Of a stretch of 64,000 bases of DNA, positions 1-11,800 are shown in pieces. The position numbers were made by a program, and so were the translations under genes. Positions within the stretch are counted from its first letter, which is position 1. Every line of letters begins with the position of its first letter. The stretch lies in assembly GCF_958298935.1 (NCBI RefSeq), contig NC_084929.1, positions 30,011,501 to 30,075,500 on the forward strand, read 5' to 3'. This stretch comes from Phragmites australis. Taxonomy: Eukaryota > Streptophyta > Magnoliopsida > Poales > Poaceae. The notes under the pieces were generated by a model. It did not search any database and was not told the DNA's origin. It was given only the letters and a program-made list of their open reading frames with translations.

Positions 1-1214
1 GATGTCTCCCATCTGCAGCTGAGCCGAAAGGACATGCTTCTGTGGGGTTAACACCTGAGATACCAACAATGTATTTCTTATAAGTGTGCTTGGTTCTGTT
101 ACACTTGCTGAACCATTTCATGCGACGCTCGATTTCTGTTTCGTCCATGTCATTACGGAGCCTCGTAGTCCCATGTAATCCCTTCTTGTGCTTCATCTTC
201 TCGAGATCAGGGATGAAAACACAATCGGGCCCAGGTTCCTTCGTGAAAGATCTATAAATCCCGAAACCATAGACCTCATGGTTCCAAGTGTTTAACAGAG
301 CTTCCTTCTTTAAGTAGTCGAAGACCTACCAGCAAGTCCTCATCCCTGTCATAGCACACGAGGTAATCACATATGAGCATGGCTTCTGCAATAGTATCGG
401 CTTATAGCAGGTGCAAACACACCTGTCATCAAAGATGGTGCACTCTTGGATAACTCTCTCGTACTTGCCCCCCTCCTTCCTTTATCCATGCATAGAACTT
501 TGTATCTTCACTCGGTGCATCTTTGCCTTCTCCATCTTGTATTCCATGTACATAGTCATCTTCGTCCCATAAATCAAATGAGTATTATTCAGTGCCACAT
601 GCGCAATTGCATAACATTCCCTGAAATACTTGCACGTCACTTGGAGTATGAACTTTAAAATCCCCACAAGTGGTAACCCCTTATACCTTTCATCACCTAA
701 TTGTAAATCTATGCTAAATTTGTAGTCATAATTCCGTACCTAGCCCCGTTTGTGTCATAGAGCAAAGCCCACTTCTCCTTCGGCTCATTCTCAGTCCACT
801 CGCTAAATGACTTGGTAGATGACCATGTCCTCTGCGTTATGGTAGCTTCATTGTTTGTTTGCAGGGACTCAAGAGGTACTGGTTCGTCCTCCGATCCCCT
901 CATAGGCCTCCCTGCATGCTCATGTGTTTTCTTCTTCGTCAACTCATCCAATGTCTTTCAAAGAGCATCAAACTTCTGCTGCTGGTTCTAACCGCACAAA
1001 CTCTTAAACATGTTCATGAGATTTTTGTTCTTGAATTGGCAGAAGAAGTTTGCATCCAAATGCCTAATGCACCACCTACTCTGCAGATCTAGCCACATAG
1101 GTCCCATCACGCCATCGTTCGTTTTATTTTGCAGATCCTAAATTGCTACGAGCATCCCAACATGCCGATCATGTATAAGGCACACGTTCAGTCGAGCAAC
1201 AACAATTATCATCC
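1..1214 (-). pseudogene. MULE (mudrA-like) transposase relic, C-terminal half
   Basis: On the minus strand this reads as the C-terminal part of a Mutator-like transposase. The best segment (951 to 709) contains NEPKEKWALLYDTNGARYG followed by IMTTNLA, nearly the same as the matching stretch of the better preserved transposase at 55.3-57.9 kb (NEPNEKWALLYDSGGARYG). The tail near 180-300 matches the region after the SWIM zinc finger. Frames are broken by many stops and indels, so it cannot encode a working protein. Similarity runs to about 1213, where Sirevirus Gag sequence begins. The catalytic DDE part expected next is missing, and the N-terminal part reappears at 2.4-3.0 kb. This is a dead copy related to, but diverged from, the 51-59 kb element. 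Confidence 0.75.
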
Positions 1215-2369
1215 TAACACGATAAAGAACTCAAGAAATTATCAATGTGCAACAAAGAGCCTTAAAGAAACAAGCTAAAGAACTTAAGAAATTCAAAGCC
1301 CTTAATGATATTCATGCTTTTTTGTTTCCAGTTATGAACAGTTGTTGAGAAAATTCAAATTGCTAAACAAGGAACATGAAGAGCTTAACACAAAACTTGA
1401 GGGCATTGAATCTCAACCTAAGGCTCATTTGAAGCAATCTATCATTCTATTTAATTTTAATCCTAAGGTGGATGTTTTCACTTCTTGTGATGATTTGATC
1501 GATCTATCTAGCTCAGCCCTTTGCAATGACATGTGTTGAGAATGCTATTGTAGAATCATGTAATGATCTCATTGCACAAGAAAATGATGACCACAAACAA
1601 GAAGTGGATAAGCTTAAGAAGGACTTAGCAAGATTGAAGGGCAAGAATCATATCCAACCTCCTCAAGATATCCGTGACAACATGGCTTGTGGAGAGGTCC
1701 ACCGTGACATGTTTCAAGTATCATCAAGAAGGTCACAAGTTTTTCCAATTCAAACAAGTTAAGAAGGAGACCAAGATGAAAAAAAAGGCGATGAACCTCT
1801 CTAACAAGACCTCAAACTTCTACAACAATCCCAACTACAAGATCAACATCAAGAGCAACCACTACAAGCTCAAGAAGAAGTACAATGGCAAAATGGATGC
1901 GCACATAATTGGGAGAAAGAATTGGAGGTGGAACCAACCCATTTAGATACCCAAGGAATTCATCACCAACATGAAAGGGCTCCAATCAGTTTGTGTTTCG
2001 AAGAAGACTTGAAGTTCTACGGGTTGGCTCAGGATATTTGAGGCCTTATCTTGGTGGCTTGGTGGCTCAATCTACTTGAGGTTTAGGTGGCTCAAGGGCC
2101 ATGATCGGGTGCCGTCTGTGAGCTATAGTCTAGGTGGTTGCTCCAACTGGACTAGGGGTTGCTCTCTATACCATCTTTATGTTTCCGTATTTAGTTTTGC
2201 AATATATCCTTGCATGTTTACCTTTATAGATTAGTTTGTTAGGATTAGTTATATGTTGCAAATCTTTTGAACAGTACAATAAACACACTAGACGAATCTA
2301 TAGAGCCGATTAGTTTTAAGTGTTCTAATTCACCCTCTTCTCTTTTAGAATGTCACCGACCCTTTTACT
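1215..2369 (+). mobile_element. Sirevirus-type (Copia) Gag fragment ending in an LTR terminus
   Basis: The plus strand encodes a coiled-coil, lysine/glutamate-rich Gag-like protein in three frames: about 1342-1539, then 1526-1690, then 1690-2022. Near 1707-1760 is a degenerate zinc knuckle, CFKYHQEGHKFFQFKQ; two of the four metal ligands expected for CX2CX4HX4C are replaced by Tyr and Phe. The reading frame stops near 2022 and no protease or pol follows. Positions 2312-2362 end in a sequence that is the reverse complement of the LTR start at 50726 (GGATCGGTGATGTTCTAAGA type), so it looks like an LTR end. It sits inside the MULE relic and replaces its middle. The Sirevirus assignment rests on recognition of this grass Gag type and is an inference. 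Confidence 0.6.
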
Positions 2370-3012
2370 ATGACACTTGATTCCCCTCATTGACCATAAG
2401 GTTGTTAGAGTTGCAATTGTTCCAGTTCGCTATGGCACTTCATCGTCATCATCCGAGATGTCATACTCTGGAGATTCGTTTGCCTCAAGAGCATCTCACT
2501 CTATCTGTTCAATAGAGAAGGTATTCATTCCCACTCATCTGTCTCAACGGTCGGTTCGGTCGGATAATCCGATGAACACGCATCATCTGAATCGACATCC
2601 TCATCATACTCTTCCTCATCACCCTCCTCCTCCGCGTACCCCCACCCTGCATCTCCCCGATTGCCTCATTATTCTTCTATTGCACAAGCAACATAGGAGG
2701 TCAAATTATACGCACAACATCCTGCAGGTAACTCTTCCACACTTCATCTTCCCTGAGCGGGTACATCTCCCAGTACACACTATCTCTCACTTGGTTGCCC
2801 ACAATACTAATGGTCAGCTCTTGAATATTAGGGTCTATTTTAAAACCCCGCATCAACCAGACGTATAAGTGTCCGACACTTTTATGAATAGAACTAGAGA
2901 TAGCCTTATCCATTGACTGAAATACGGATAATACTAGCCCTTTCAGATCATATAATATTTCACTATTCCTATAAAAAAATCTAAACTGCCACCGATCCGA
3001 CATGCCTGGCAT
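2370..3012 (-). pseudogene. MULE (mudrA-like) transposase relic, N-terminal part
   Basis: From 3012 leftwards the minus strand reads a MuDR-type N-terminus: a start in context MPGMSDRWQF, then WLMRGFKIDPNIQELTI. This matches the N-terminus of the 57.9-kb transposase (MADKLIFQIYYGEGEI, then KWLMRFF, a stop, LDPQQYELK). About 2700 to 2450 would encode the acidic, Glu/Asp/Ser-rich linker also seen in the better copy, but with stops. It belongs to the same dead element as the relic at 1-1214. The DNA-binding and DDE portions between the two are gone. Confidence 0.7.
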
Positions 3013-4646
3013 CCATCAACAAAAACTCTAACATTATTATGACAGAACAGAAATAATTATGTAAAACTATATCTACAATAAAAATTCATTACAAATATTA
3101 CGCAACATGTATTCTATACTGCAACAAAATATTCTCATATCGCTACATCAAACACCTCCAAATCCTACATCTACTACCTAACTTATGACTACACTATATC
3201 TAAATCTTACATCTAATATCTAACATATATCTAAATACTACATCAAATTAATAAAATATACGTACAAATAAGATCTAGTTGCTAAACTATATCTAACCCT
3301 AATTCTAAACCTAGATCTACATTCTAACCTATGTCTAATAGCTATCCTATATTTGTAAAAAAAAAATCCTAGATTTAATCTCTATTCTATGTCAAAACCT
3401 AGCATTATTGACTATCTTATCAGATTTAAAAAAAACCAGAGAAAACAAACATATCTCTTTACTTCAGTAGGATTTGGTTGTAAATTTTCTCTTCCCCTAC
3501 TCTCCCCTCCCCTCTCTCGGTTGACTTCGAACCAAATGGGGAGCTGACGTCGACAGGGCCGCACCGACTAAATTATATACCCAAAAGATCTCACCCACTG
3601 TTCAAGCGAGATCTTTTAGGTGGACTCGTGGATATCACAGCAACAAAAAACTCAACCGTTCAGCAGGCTAAGAACAAGATCTACCTATTAAACGGACGAC
3701 GGTAGTCTATTGCTGTCTTTTCTTGAATGAGGCAAACCAGAGGATTGGCGGATTCGGCTGCTAGCCTACTACTGCTTGGACACTAACCAGGCCATGCTAG
3801 CATGTTGGGCCGCGGTCACACCTCACCTAGGCCTGTATTTGGGCCCCCACATAATGGTTAGACAGGACGCTTGATTTCATCCTCCCACCTCTTTGGGCCG
3901 TAACACATCGCCGCTTTTTTCTTGAAGGGCCTCCTCGGCCCAGCGCGATCTGTTTTATTATAATGAACAATTTTAGTTACAATAGTATGTCTCCTCTCCT
4001 ATATATAAGTGGAAAAGTCTTCTCTCCGTAAAGAAGTAGGAGTAGATAAAATAGTACACCCAAAACAAGAGTAGGACTTCTTATCCTATTCCAATATGAT
4101 TTCATCAGGCACGGCTCGTTCTTGCCGGTAAATGAGAACTACGGCCGCTTTGCAGATTCCTCCCGGCCTGCACGGAAACACGTGGTGGTCTTCCATTCGC
4201 TTGGTCCGGTTCGCTCCCTCTCCACAACACCAGTATGGCCCGCCTGCAATCCGGCGCGGACTGCCATCACCAGGTTTACCCCATATCGTCGACGTGCGAG
4301 AGCAGCAGTGTGTATAACCCGTCACCATTTGGCCGGGCCGTCGCCCGCCTGGGCAACCGGTCACGCTTGTTGCAACGACTCAACTGGGCAGCGGCAGATA
4401 CCTACGTCGCTTGTGCCGACGGGCGGCACCGCCGCACCAGTGCTCCAGCGTCAGAAAGCGTCTTCCCGGCCGGTGCCCATGCCTTTCATGCTTGCCGGGG
4501 GATGAATGGATGATGGAGACCATGATTTCTCTCCTCGCGGTCCCGGGAGCAATGAGTATGCACCCCACGAACCAAGTACCTATATACTCGCAGCAAAATA
4601 GCCCCGTTGCGTTCACTCCTGGGAACGGACAGCGATCAAGAAAAGA
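3013..4646. other. No gene recognised; AT-rich then GC-rich intergenic DNA
   Basis: Positions 3020-3440 are AT-rich with many short repeats of CTA/TCTAA words. Positions 3480-3900 are mixed and hold a short inverted repeat (listed separately). Positions 4080-4640 are GC-rich with open frames on both strands that overlap each other and show no recognisable domain; I treat them as chance frames. Confidence 0.5.
3583..3617. repeat. Short perfect inverted repeat (10-bp arms)
   Basis: AAAAGATCTC at 3583-3592 is followed after 15 bases by its exact reverse complement GAGATCTTTT at 3608-3617. It lies outside the MULE relic, roughly where the 5' flank or end of that dead element would be. It may be part of an old terminal region; no function is shown. 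Confidence 0.6.
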
Positions 4647-6084
4647 TAGGGATGACAACTGAGTCGGATCGGAGCCCAGTAGAGTAAAACCAAACTTGAC
4701 CTGAAACCTGCGAGATTTAACCCGATCCGATCCCGAAATACCAAATGGATGAAAAATGAAATCTGAACCCGCACACGTTAGGCGCCCGTCGGGTTTCAAG
4801 TGCCCGTCGGGTGTAGTTTCGCGACAATGGCTACCGCAGGAGCAGCAGCGCAGGTCCCGTTGCTAATCGCCAGAGCAGCAGCGCAGATCCATTGCGCAAG
4901 TCCCGCCGCCCTCACCATAGGCGAGCTGGGAGCAGCAGCATCACATCATCCAATGCGCAGATCAAGGTGGACGTGCATGCAGATCAGGGTGGATGAGCGA
5001 CGAGGCGAGAACGGAGGGGCAGGCGACGCTGACATGCAGATCGGGGTGGGTGGCGCCGATGGCCCGATGCGTAGATCGGGATGGATGGGCGGCGGCTGGA
5101 GGAGCGGGTGATAGGGCAGGCAGTGTCGACACACGGATTAGGGTGACGCGACGGCTGCGCGGCTAGGAATGAAAACGGATCGGATACGGATCGAATAGTC
5201 AACTTTTCACATTTCTATCTATATATTAATAATAATACGAATACAAATCTAAATATCCTCGAATGCGAATACGAATCGGATAGTTCGAATCTGAATCCGC
5301 ATTTTAATATCTACTCGATCGAGTTGTATACAAATATCTTGCACATTTAACGAAAAGAATTTTTATTTTGGTGCGAAAAAAATCGTTCGCATTTGGATTT
5401 ACTGGAATTACCGAAATTTTAGAAATTTCGTTCAAAATTCATGTTAGAACTTTAAACTTTTGGTTAAATTTGACTGGACCTGAATATATAAATTTCGTTC
5501 AACTTTGAAATTTCTAAAACATTAGCGAAATTTAGTTCCCAACATGGATATTATCCATTTCTATATCCGAATTGAAAGCAATTCGGATATCCACATTTGA
5601 ATCCGAATCTTAAAAACGAATTCGGATATATCCATTTTAATATCTATTTTAAAAACGAATACATATGTGGATTTCCATATTCATATTTTGACGGATACAA
5701 ATACCGAATAATTAAAATACCAGCTATCCATTTTCCACCCCTACGGACGGTGTGGGCGCGTAGCGATGGCAGCGACAGACACATGCCGCATGCGTGTGGA
5801 GGAATGGGCCAGTGGGCCCATGGGCAAGGAAGGAAGCAACGGAGTCATGGGCAGGCCGGGCTGCAGGCGCGTGAAGGTCTGAAGGAACTGAGGCTGGGGC
5901 GCTAGGCTGAGTTTCGAGCGATCCGATAGGTACCCACGGACTAAAATTGAAATTCAAACCCGACCCGGTTTAATTTAGGTATCCAATCCGATGGATCTGT
6001 AGGTGGAAAATAAAATCAGAATCTAGACCTATCAGATACAAAACCTGCAAATACATGAATCCACAAGTCCAGTTGTCATCACTA
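4647..6084. mobile_element. hAT-like non-autonomous DNA transposon with 8-bp target duplication
   Basis: The left end is TAGGGATGACAACTG and the reverse complement of the right end is TAGTGATGACAACTG, 14 of 15 identical. The flanks are AGAAAAGA (4639-4646) and AGAAAAGG (6085-6092), a 7 of 8 match, as expected for an 8-bp hAT target duplication. Both subterminal regions carry repeated GATCCGA/CCGACCC-type words. No transposase is encoded; the interior is GC-rich (4800-5160, 5745-5930) and is split by a second hAT-like element. Confidence 0.8.
5164..5743. mobile_element. hAT-like MITE nested in the larger hAT-like element
   Basis: The left end TAGGAATGAAAACGGATCGG and the right end, which reads CCATTTTCCACCCCTA, are inverted copies of the common grass TAGGGATGAAAA-type hAT terminus. 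The interior is AT-rich and full of repeated GGATAT/CGAAT words arranged in both orientations, so it could fold on itself. No coding capacity. I could not find a clean 8-bp duplication (TGCGCGGC against CGGACGGT), so the exact ends may be off by a few bases. Confidence 0.65.
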
Positions 6085-6092
6085 AGAAAAGG

Positions 6093-6929
6093 GCGCGCGC
6101 GTGCACCCACAGTTGGGCACTAACGAGACATTTACACGCGACAACGCCATCGCGGATGCAAAATGTAGCAGAGCAGTAGAGCACTCTGGCTGCCTGCCTA
6201 AAACCTTGTAGTAGCCCTCGCGCTCACGGACACGATTCTGGTGCCTACATAGCAGGGCACTAAATACTACTCGAGTTCAGCCTTTAGGCTCTAGCCTCGA
6301 TCTGGCCGGCCGGCGCTGCTCTATTGCTCTGCAAGCATGCGCTAGGTGCGGCATAACTGCGCAAGTGTTGGCCTCTGACGACAAGTGCCGTTAGTTATTA
6401 CAGTTTTTCTGCGACTGCAGGCTCGTCGTCTTGCTCTATGCCGGCATCATGATGCAAGTATGACGTGCTCTTCATTTTGAGGGAACCCCACAAAAGATAC
6501 GGGCCGGTGCTGCCTAATGGATATGGGAGCGCAAGCTGATTTATCCCGCCTGACCACCTGGTCGATCCGGTGCACGTAAAGTGAATGCAAGTGGCCGGAG
6601 TTGGCGATCCATGGTGGTGCATGCTGCGTTCGTCCGTGCGTTCCGACTGGTCTGGTGTAGCAGAGATCCAGCTGATCATCAGTGGGCCTACTGGCTACTG
6701 ATGTCATGGATATTGCTTGTGATGCTAAGGGGTCGGTTTGATTCTTGTTTTTTTACAGCCTATTAAATAATACGACGATTCAGATATGCGTGAACGAGTG
6801 AGGTAACTATTGAGATAGCTGCTCGCATGTCAAACATCTGTTGGTAGAAGAGTAGAAGAGAACACAAGTTACATTGTTTTTTTCTGAGACTATTATCAAT
6901 GCTATTGCTATTTATTTAGTACTCTTTAC
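6093..6929. other. No gene or repeat recognised
   Basis: Mixed-composition intergenic sequence between the hAT-like element and the Copia 5' LTR. Short overlapping frames on both strands have no recognisable domain. I see no terminal repeats. Confidence 0.5.
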
Positions 6930-7362
6930 TGTTGGAATTGATCTCGGCTCATGCTAATGTTCTCTAACAGAACAGGATCGAGAGATAAGGGGGAACCGTC
7001 CCCACCTCAGCGCCATGATCGGAAGCGCAACCAACCTTGGTTGCGGTCTCGCTCCACACAGCGCCACAATATAAAGGGAAACGTTGGGACTCGTGAGAGA
7101 TTGATCTCTCACGCAGCTAACGCACACCCAACATACCAAAACTCTAGACCGATCTAAAGGGTACGCTGCAGTGGAGCGAAGGCCGCCGCCGCTGCCGTGA
7201 CTTCACCGAGGTGCTTCACCACGCCGGCTACGACTACACCTCCTCACCGATCAACTCTAGATGGCATCTCTGAATGCTGGTATGTGTATATGCTTCCGCT
7301 TAAGGTGGTGTTTGATATTAAGGCTAATGATCATGTTAATTAAGGCATAATTAAGTTCAACA
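6930..7362 (+). repeat. Copia 5' LTR
   Basis: It begins TGTTGGAATTGATC and ends GTTCAACA, the usual TG...CA borders, immediately before a tRNA-Met primer site. A TATAAAG-like box is present at about 7070 (ACAATATAAAGGG). Its length is about 433 bp. With no 3' partner the boundaries rest on the TG/CA rule and the primer site. Confidence 0.75.
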
Positions 7363-7363
7363 T

Positions 7364-7375
7364 TGGTATCAGAGC
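7364..7375 (+). promoter_or_regulatory. Primer binding site for initiator tRNA-Met
   Basis: TGGTATCAGAGC is complementary to the 3' end of plant initiator methionine tRNA, the standard Copia minus-strand primer. It lies one base after the LTR end. Confidence 0.9.
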
Positions 7376-8839
7376 CTAATTAGCCCTAATCAGATCTAAT
7401 TAGACTTAATCATGTTCGAATGACGCCAATTCATAAACAATTAGGCTTAATTATGTTAATTGGTGATCAATTAGCTCTAATTGTTCCTGGTTTAAGTGTT
7501 TTTCCTTTGGACCCAATTGTTCTGACCCACTAATGTTCAAGTTTAGGTTTAATTGATGAAAATTAGGCTCGGATTAATGCTCATGATCATGAATTAGAGT
7601 GTTTATGTCTCAGTTTGACCAATAATGATCTCACTTAGCACCAATTAGTGTCGGATTAGATCATATGTTCATGAATTAGGGGTTTTAAGGCTCGGATTAG
7701 ATGTATTTTATGCATATATGTGTGTTGTTTTGTGTTTTTGGGGTCAGTTTGGAGGCAAATCGACATGTTTCGTACCGAATTAAGCTCGGGTAGCATTAAG
7801 AAGGAGGGAAATTAGAGAAACTCTAATGCAAATCCTAAAGAAAATCCCAAATCCCCCAATCCCCAACCCATGAACCCTAGAACAAAAGTAGAAGGGAGTA
7901 CCTTATGTTGCGATGGAGGCCCGCCGGAATCGTTCCCACCGGTAGATCCATCTTCTCGATGTGGATCGCGCGTGGATTCTCCAGCCCGACCGTCTCCTTG
8001 CATGCGTAGCAGTTTCACCAGTGCATGTTAACCCTCCGCCGCGTGCGCACGACGTTTTCACGAGACCACCAAAGACCGGCTCGACAAAGCCGCGCACAAC
8101 CATTGTCGCACGCGTGCTCTGGCGAGCCGACCCATGGCGGTGCCGCCTCATGCTCTACTCATCTCTCGCACTCTCCTCTCTGTCTCTATATCTGGCGGGA
8201 TTGCCTCGCCGACGCTCTCACTTGCACGGCCACCGCTATCGCTCCTCTCCCGACCGTTTGTTTTTTCTCGGAGGAGATCGAGAGGGATAGGGATTAGGGT
8301 TAGGAATTTCGGCCGGCGGCATTTTATCCCCGGAGAAACCGCCAGACAGCCATTGAATTGAGATGAGCGGCCAGGATCACGCGGGCTCAGGTGGCCGGGC
8401 CTGCGCCGCGCTATGGGCCGAGCGGCTGAATATGCCAATTGGGTCATTTTATTTTAAGTCTTTGGGATTTTCCAGTTTTTAGAATTTCTAGTGGTTATCT
8501 AATGCTTTTATTCATTTATGCACTGGATTATGGCCAAAAATTAATAATGATTAATGCACAAAATTTCGATTAATTCTCTGGAAGAATTGGAACCAACGGG
8601 AAGATTTTTCCGAAAAATTTTACGCTTAATTTTATGTGGGTTCATAATTACTTTCTGACCAAAGTTAATTATGATTATGCGCCATTTTATGTGTTCATTC
8701 AAATTCTTTTCTGTTTTTTACCCAACGGTGATGCGGATTGGAGTTTTATTTTTGGCATGATTTTAATCAGATCAACATAGGGTTATTTTCGTGTAAATTA
8801 TTTCTTTATGATAAATTTCTAATTCGGCCTAATTTTTCT
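7376..8839 (+). other. Long untranslated leader of the Copia element
   Basis: There is about 1.46 kb between the primer site and the first gag-like codons. The first 400 bp are AT-rich with repeated AATTAG words. Positions 7880-8450 are GC-rich and look like an antisense 5' untranslated/first-exon region, with pyrimidine-rich blocks such as TCTCTCGCACTCTCCTCTC. No domain is recognisable on either strand. It could be an acquired host fragment or a family-specific leader. Confidence 0.4.
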
Positions 8840-11800
8840 CTTCAGCTCTTAACGCTTCCTCTGTTGCTGCCATAATTGACGGCATAGAGCAACTTACGGG
8901 GAATAACTTTCCCGCTTGGAAAGAAAAGGTGACCATCGAGTTTTGGACCTTAACTATGCACTCAGGGTTGACGCTCCCACTGCTCCAGCCATTGGCATAG
9001 AGAATTATGATGAACTAAAGAAAACTTATGATGCACTTTGTGAGAAGTGGGAGCGGTCCAAACGCATGTCACTAATGATTATGAGGAACTCGATCTCATA
9101 AGCTATAAGAGGAGCAATCCTAACATCAGAAAAGGCTAAAACTTGCTTGGCATCCGTGGAGGAGCAATTCAAAGGCACCTCTAAGGTTTATACCAGTATA
9201 TTAATTCAGAAGCTCCTCAAAACTAAGTACAACTTTGGGTCTGGCAGCATAAAAGAACACATCATGATGATGACAGACATGGCTGCCAAACTCAAGGGTT
9301 TTCTTGTCCATTTCATTATGGGCTCTCTCCCTTCTGAATTTTCTCCATTTAAGATTAACTATAATACTCAGAAGGAGAAATGGACCATGAGTGACTTGAT
9401 CGTGATGTGTGTCCAAGAGAAAGAGAGACTGAGGGCTGAAAAGAAAGATTTTGTTAATCAACTTAGCAGCCCCAGAAACAAAAGGAAATTCCAAGGAGAT
9501 TACAACTCTAAGAAGAAGTTGCATTTCATCACTAAGCATGTCAAGATAGCGCAGAGGGCACCCAAGGCACTTGCTTCTTCTGCTCCCGTCTCTCAAGAAT
9601 CTAAGAATGATGGATGTCACTTCTGCCACAAGAAGAACCACCACCAGAAACACTATGTTAGTTTTCTGAAGTGTCTCGCAAAGAAGGGTTATGATTTAAT
9701 AATATTCATTGATGAATCTCTTTATGCGGATTTCTCCCTTAATTCAAGGTGGATTGACTCAGGTGCCACTGTGCACATTACCAACTCTTTAGGGATTCCT
9801 TACCGCGAGAACTTTAGAAAAAGGGGAGCAAAATCTTAGAGTGGCCAACGGGAAGGAAGCTGAAGTCGAGGCTGTAGGATCCATTCTTTTAGTTCTTGAT
9901 AGTGGTTTCACTCTTAGACTAAATAATGTAGTTTATGTTCCTTTCATGAGGAGAAATCTCATTTCAGTTTTAATGTTAGATGATAATGATTTTCATTATA
10001 ATTTTGGAGACAATAAGTGCATTCTTAAGTTTAATTCAAATGTTATTGGTCTTGCCATCCGACAAGATAAATTTTATATGCTTCCATAAGAGAAAGAGAA
10101 GTACAATTAATGAGATTTGTTCGAAACTGTGCCATTGTCATTTAGGCCATATTTCGAGGGGGAGAATGGAGCGTCTCATTAAGGAAGAGATTCTCCAACC
10201 CTTAGATATCTCCGACACTGACCACTGCATAGATTGCATTAAAGGAAAATATGTTAAGAAAATAAAGAAGGGGGCCACTCGGAGCACAGGATTATTTGAA
10301 TTAATTCACACGGATATATGTGGTCCTTTTCTTGTAACATCAGTGGATGGTTTTGATTCGTTCATTACCTTCACTGATGATTTCTCTCGTTACAGTTATA
10401 TCTACCCCATTAAAGATTGATCTGAGTCTCTCGACAATTTCAAGATATTAAAGGATAAAATAGAAAATCAGCACAACCTAAAGATTAAAGTAGTGAGATC
10501 GGATTGCGGGGGAGAGTATTATGGGAGACATGCCCCATATGGGCAAATCCCTAGCCCCTTTGCCAGATTCCTTCAGGAAAATGGCATAGTAGCCCAATAT
10601 TCTACACCTGGTGAACCTCAACAAAACGAGGTAGCCGAGTGACGCAACTGCACGCTTATGGACGTGGTGCAAAGTATGCTTAGCTATTCTAGTTTACCAG
10701 TTGGACTATGGATGGAGGCACTTAAGACAGCCGCACACATTCTTAATCGGGTTCCCAGTGAATCAGTTCCAAAAACACCTTACAAATTATGGACTAGGAG
10801 AAAGCCCTCTTTGATGTATTTGCGTGTGTGGGGCTGTGCAGTTGAAGCTAAAGTTTTTAATCCACATATTGGGAAATTAGATCCTAAGACTGTTAGTTGT
10901 CACTTTATCGGGTATCCCAAGAGATCAAAGGGGTATCGTTTTTACTGTCTAGATAGGATCACTAAGTTTGTTAAAACAAGACACGCTGTATTTCTTGAGA
11001 ACGGGGATTTGGAGCCCAGAGAAGTTGATCTCGAGGAAAAGCGAGTTTATGTTCCTATACTGCTGATCCAAGAGCTCTACATCCATATGCCCCAGGTGAT
11101 TGCACCTTCAATAGAAACTAACACCAGCGCACCCCCTATTGAGGTCTCTGAAATTCCTAACGATGTCCTAACAATGAGCCTCAGCGGTCCCCTGTAGTAC
11201 CCAGTCCTGGTCTTGCAGTGCCTAATGAACCGATCAGGAGATCACAGCGTGACATGAGACCTGCCATCTCGAATGATTATGTTGTCTATATGAATGAGGA
11301 TGTTAATGACATAGGGCAGGCAGAAGATCCCAACTCGTATAAAGATGCCATGAAGAGTGGGCATTCGCCTGAGTGGCTTAGTGTCATGAAGGACGAATTA
11401 AAATCTATGAGCGATAATGATGTATGGGACCTAGTAGAAATCCCTGACGGAGTCAAAACAGTATGTTGTAAATGGGTCTACAAAACAAAGCACGACTATA
11501 AGGGGAACATCGAAATGTTCAAAGTGAGGCTTGTAGCTAAAGGCTTTTCACAAAGAGAAGGGATCAACTATAATGAAATTTTCTCTCCTGTATCAAGTAA
11601 ATATTCATTCAGAATAATTATGACGCTTTTAGCACATTATGATTTAGAGCTATATTAAATGGACATAAAGATGGCATTCTTTAATGGTGACTTGGAAGAG
11701 AATATTTACGTGGCTCAGCCGGAAGGTTTTATCATGGAAGGCAAGGAACATTTGGAATGTCACCTTAAGAAATCAATTTATGGCCTAGAGCAAGCGTGCA

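Noticed and set aside
4086..4799. Several overlapping open frames in a GC-rich block
   Set aside because: Frames overlap on both strands, no domain is recognisable and there is no splice or expression signal.
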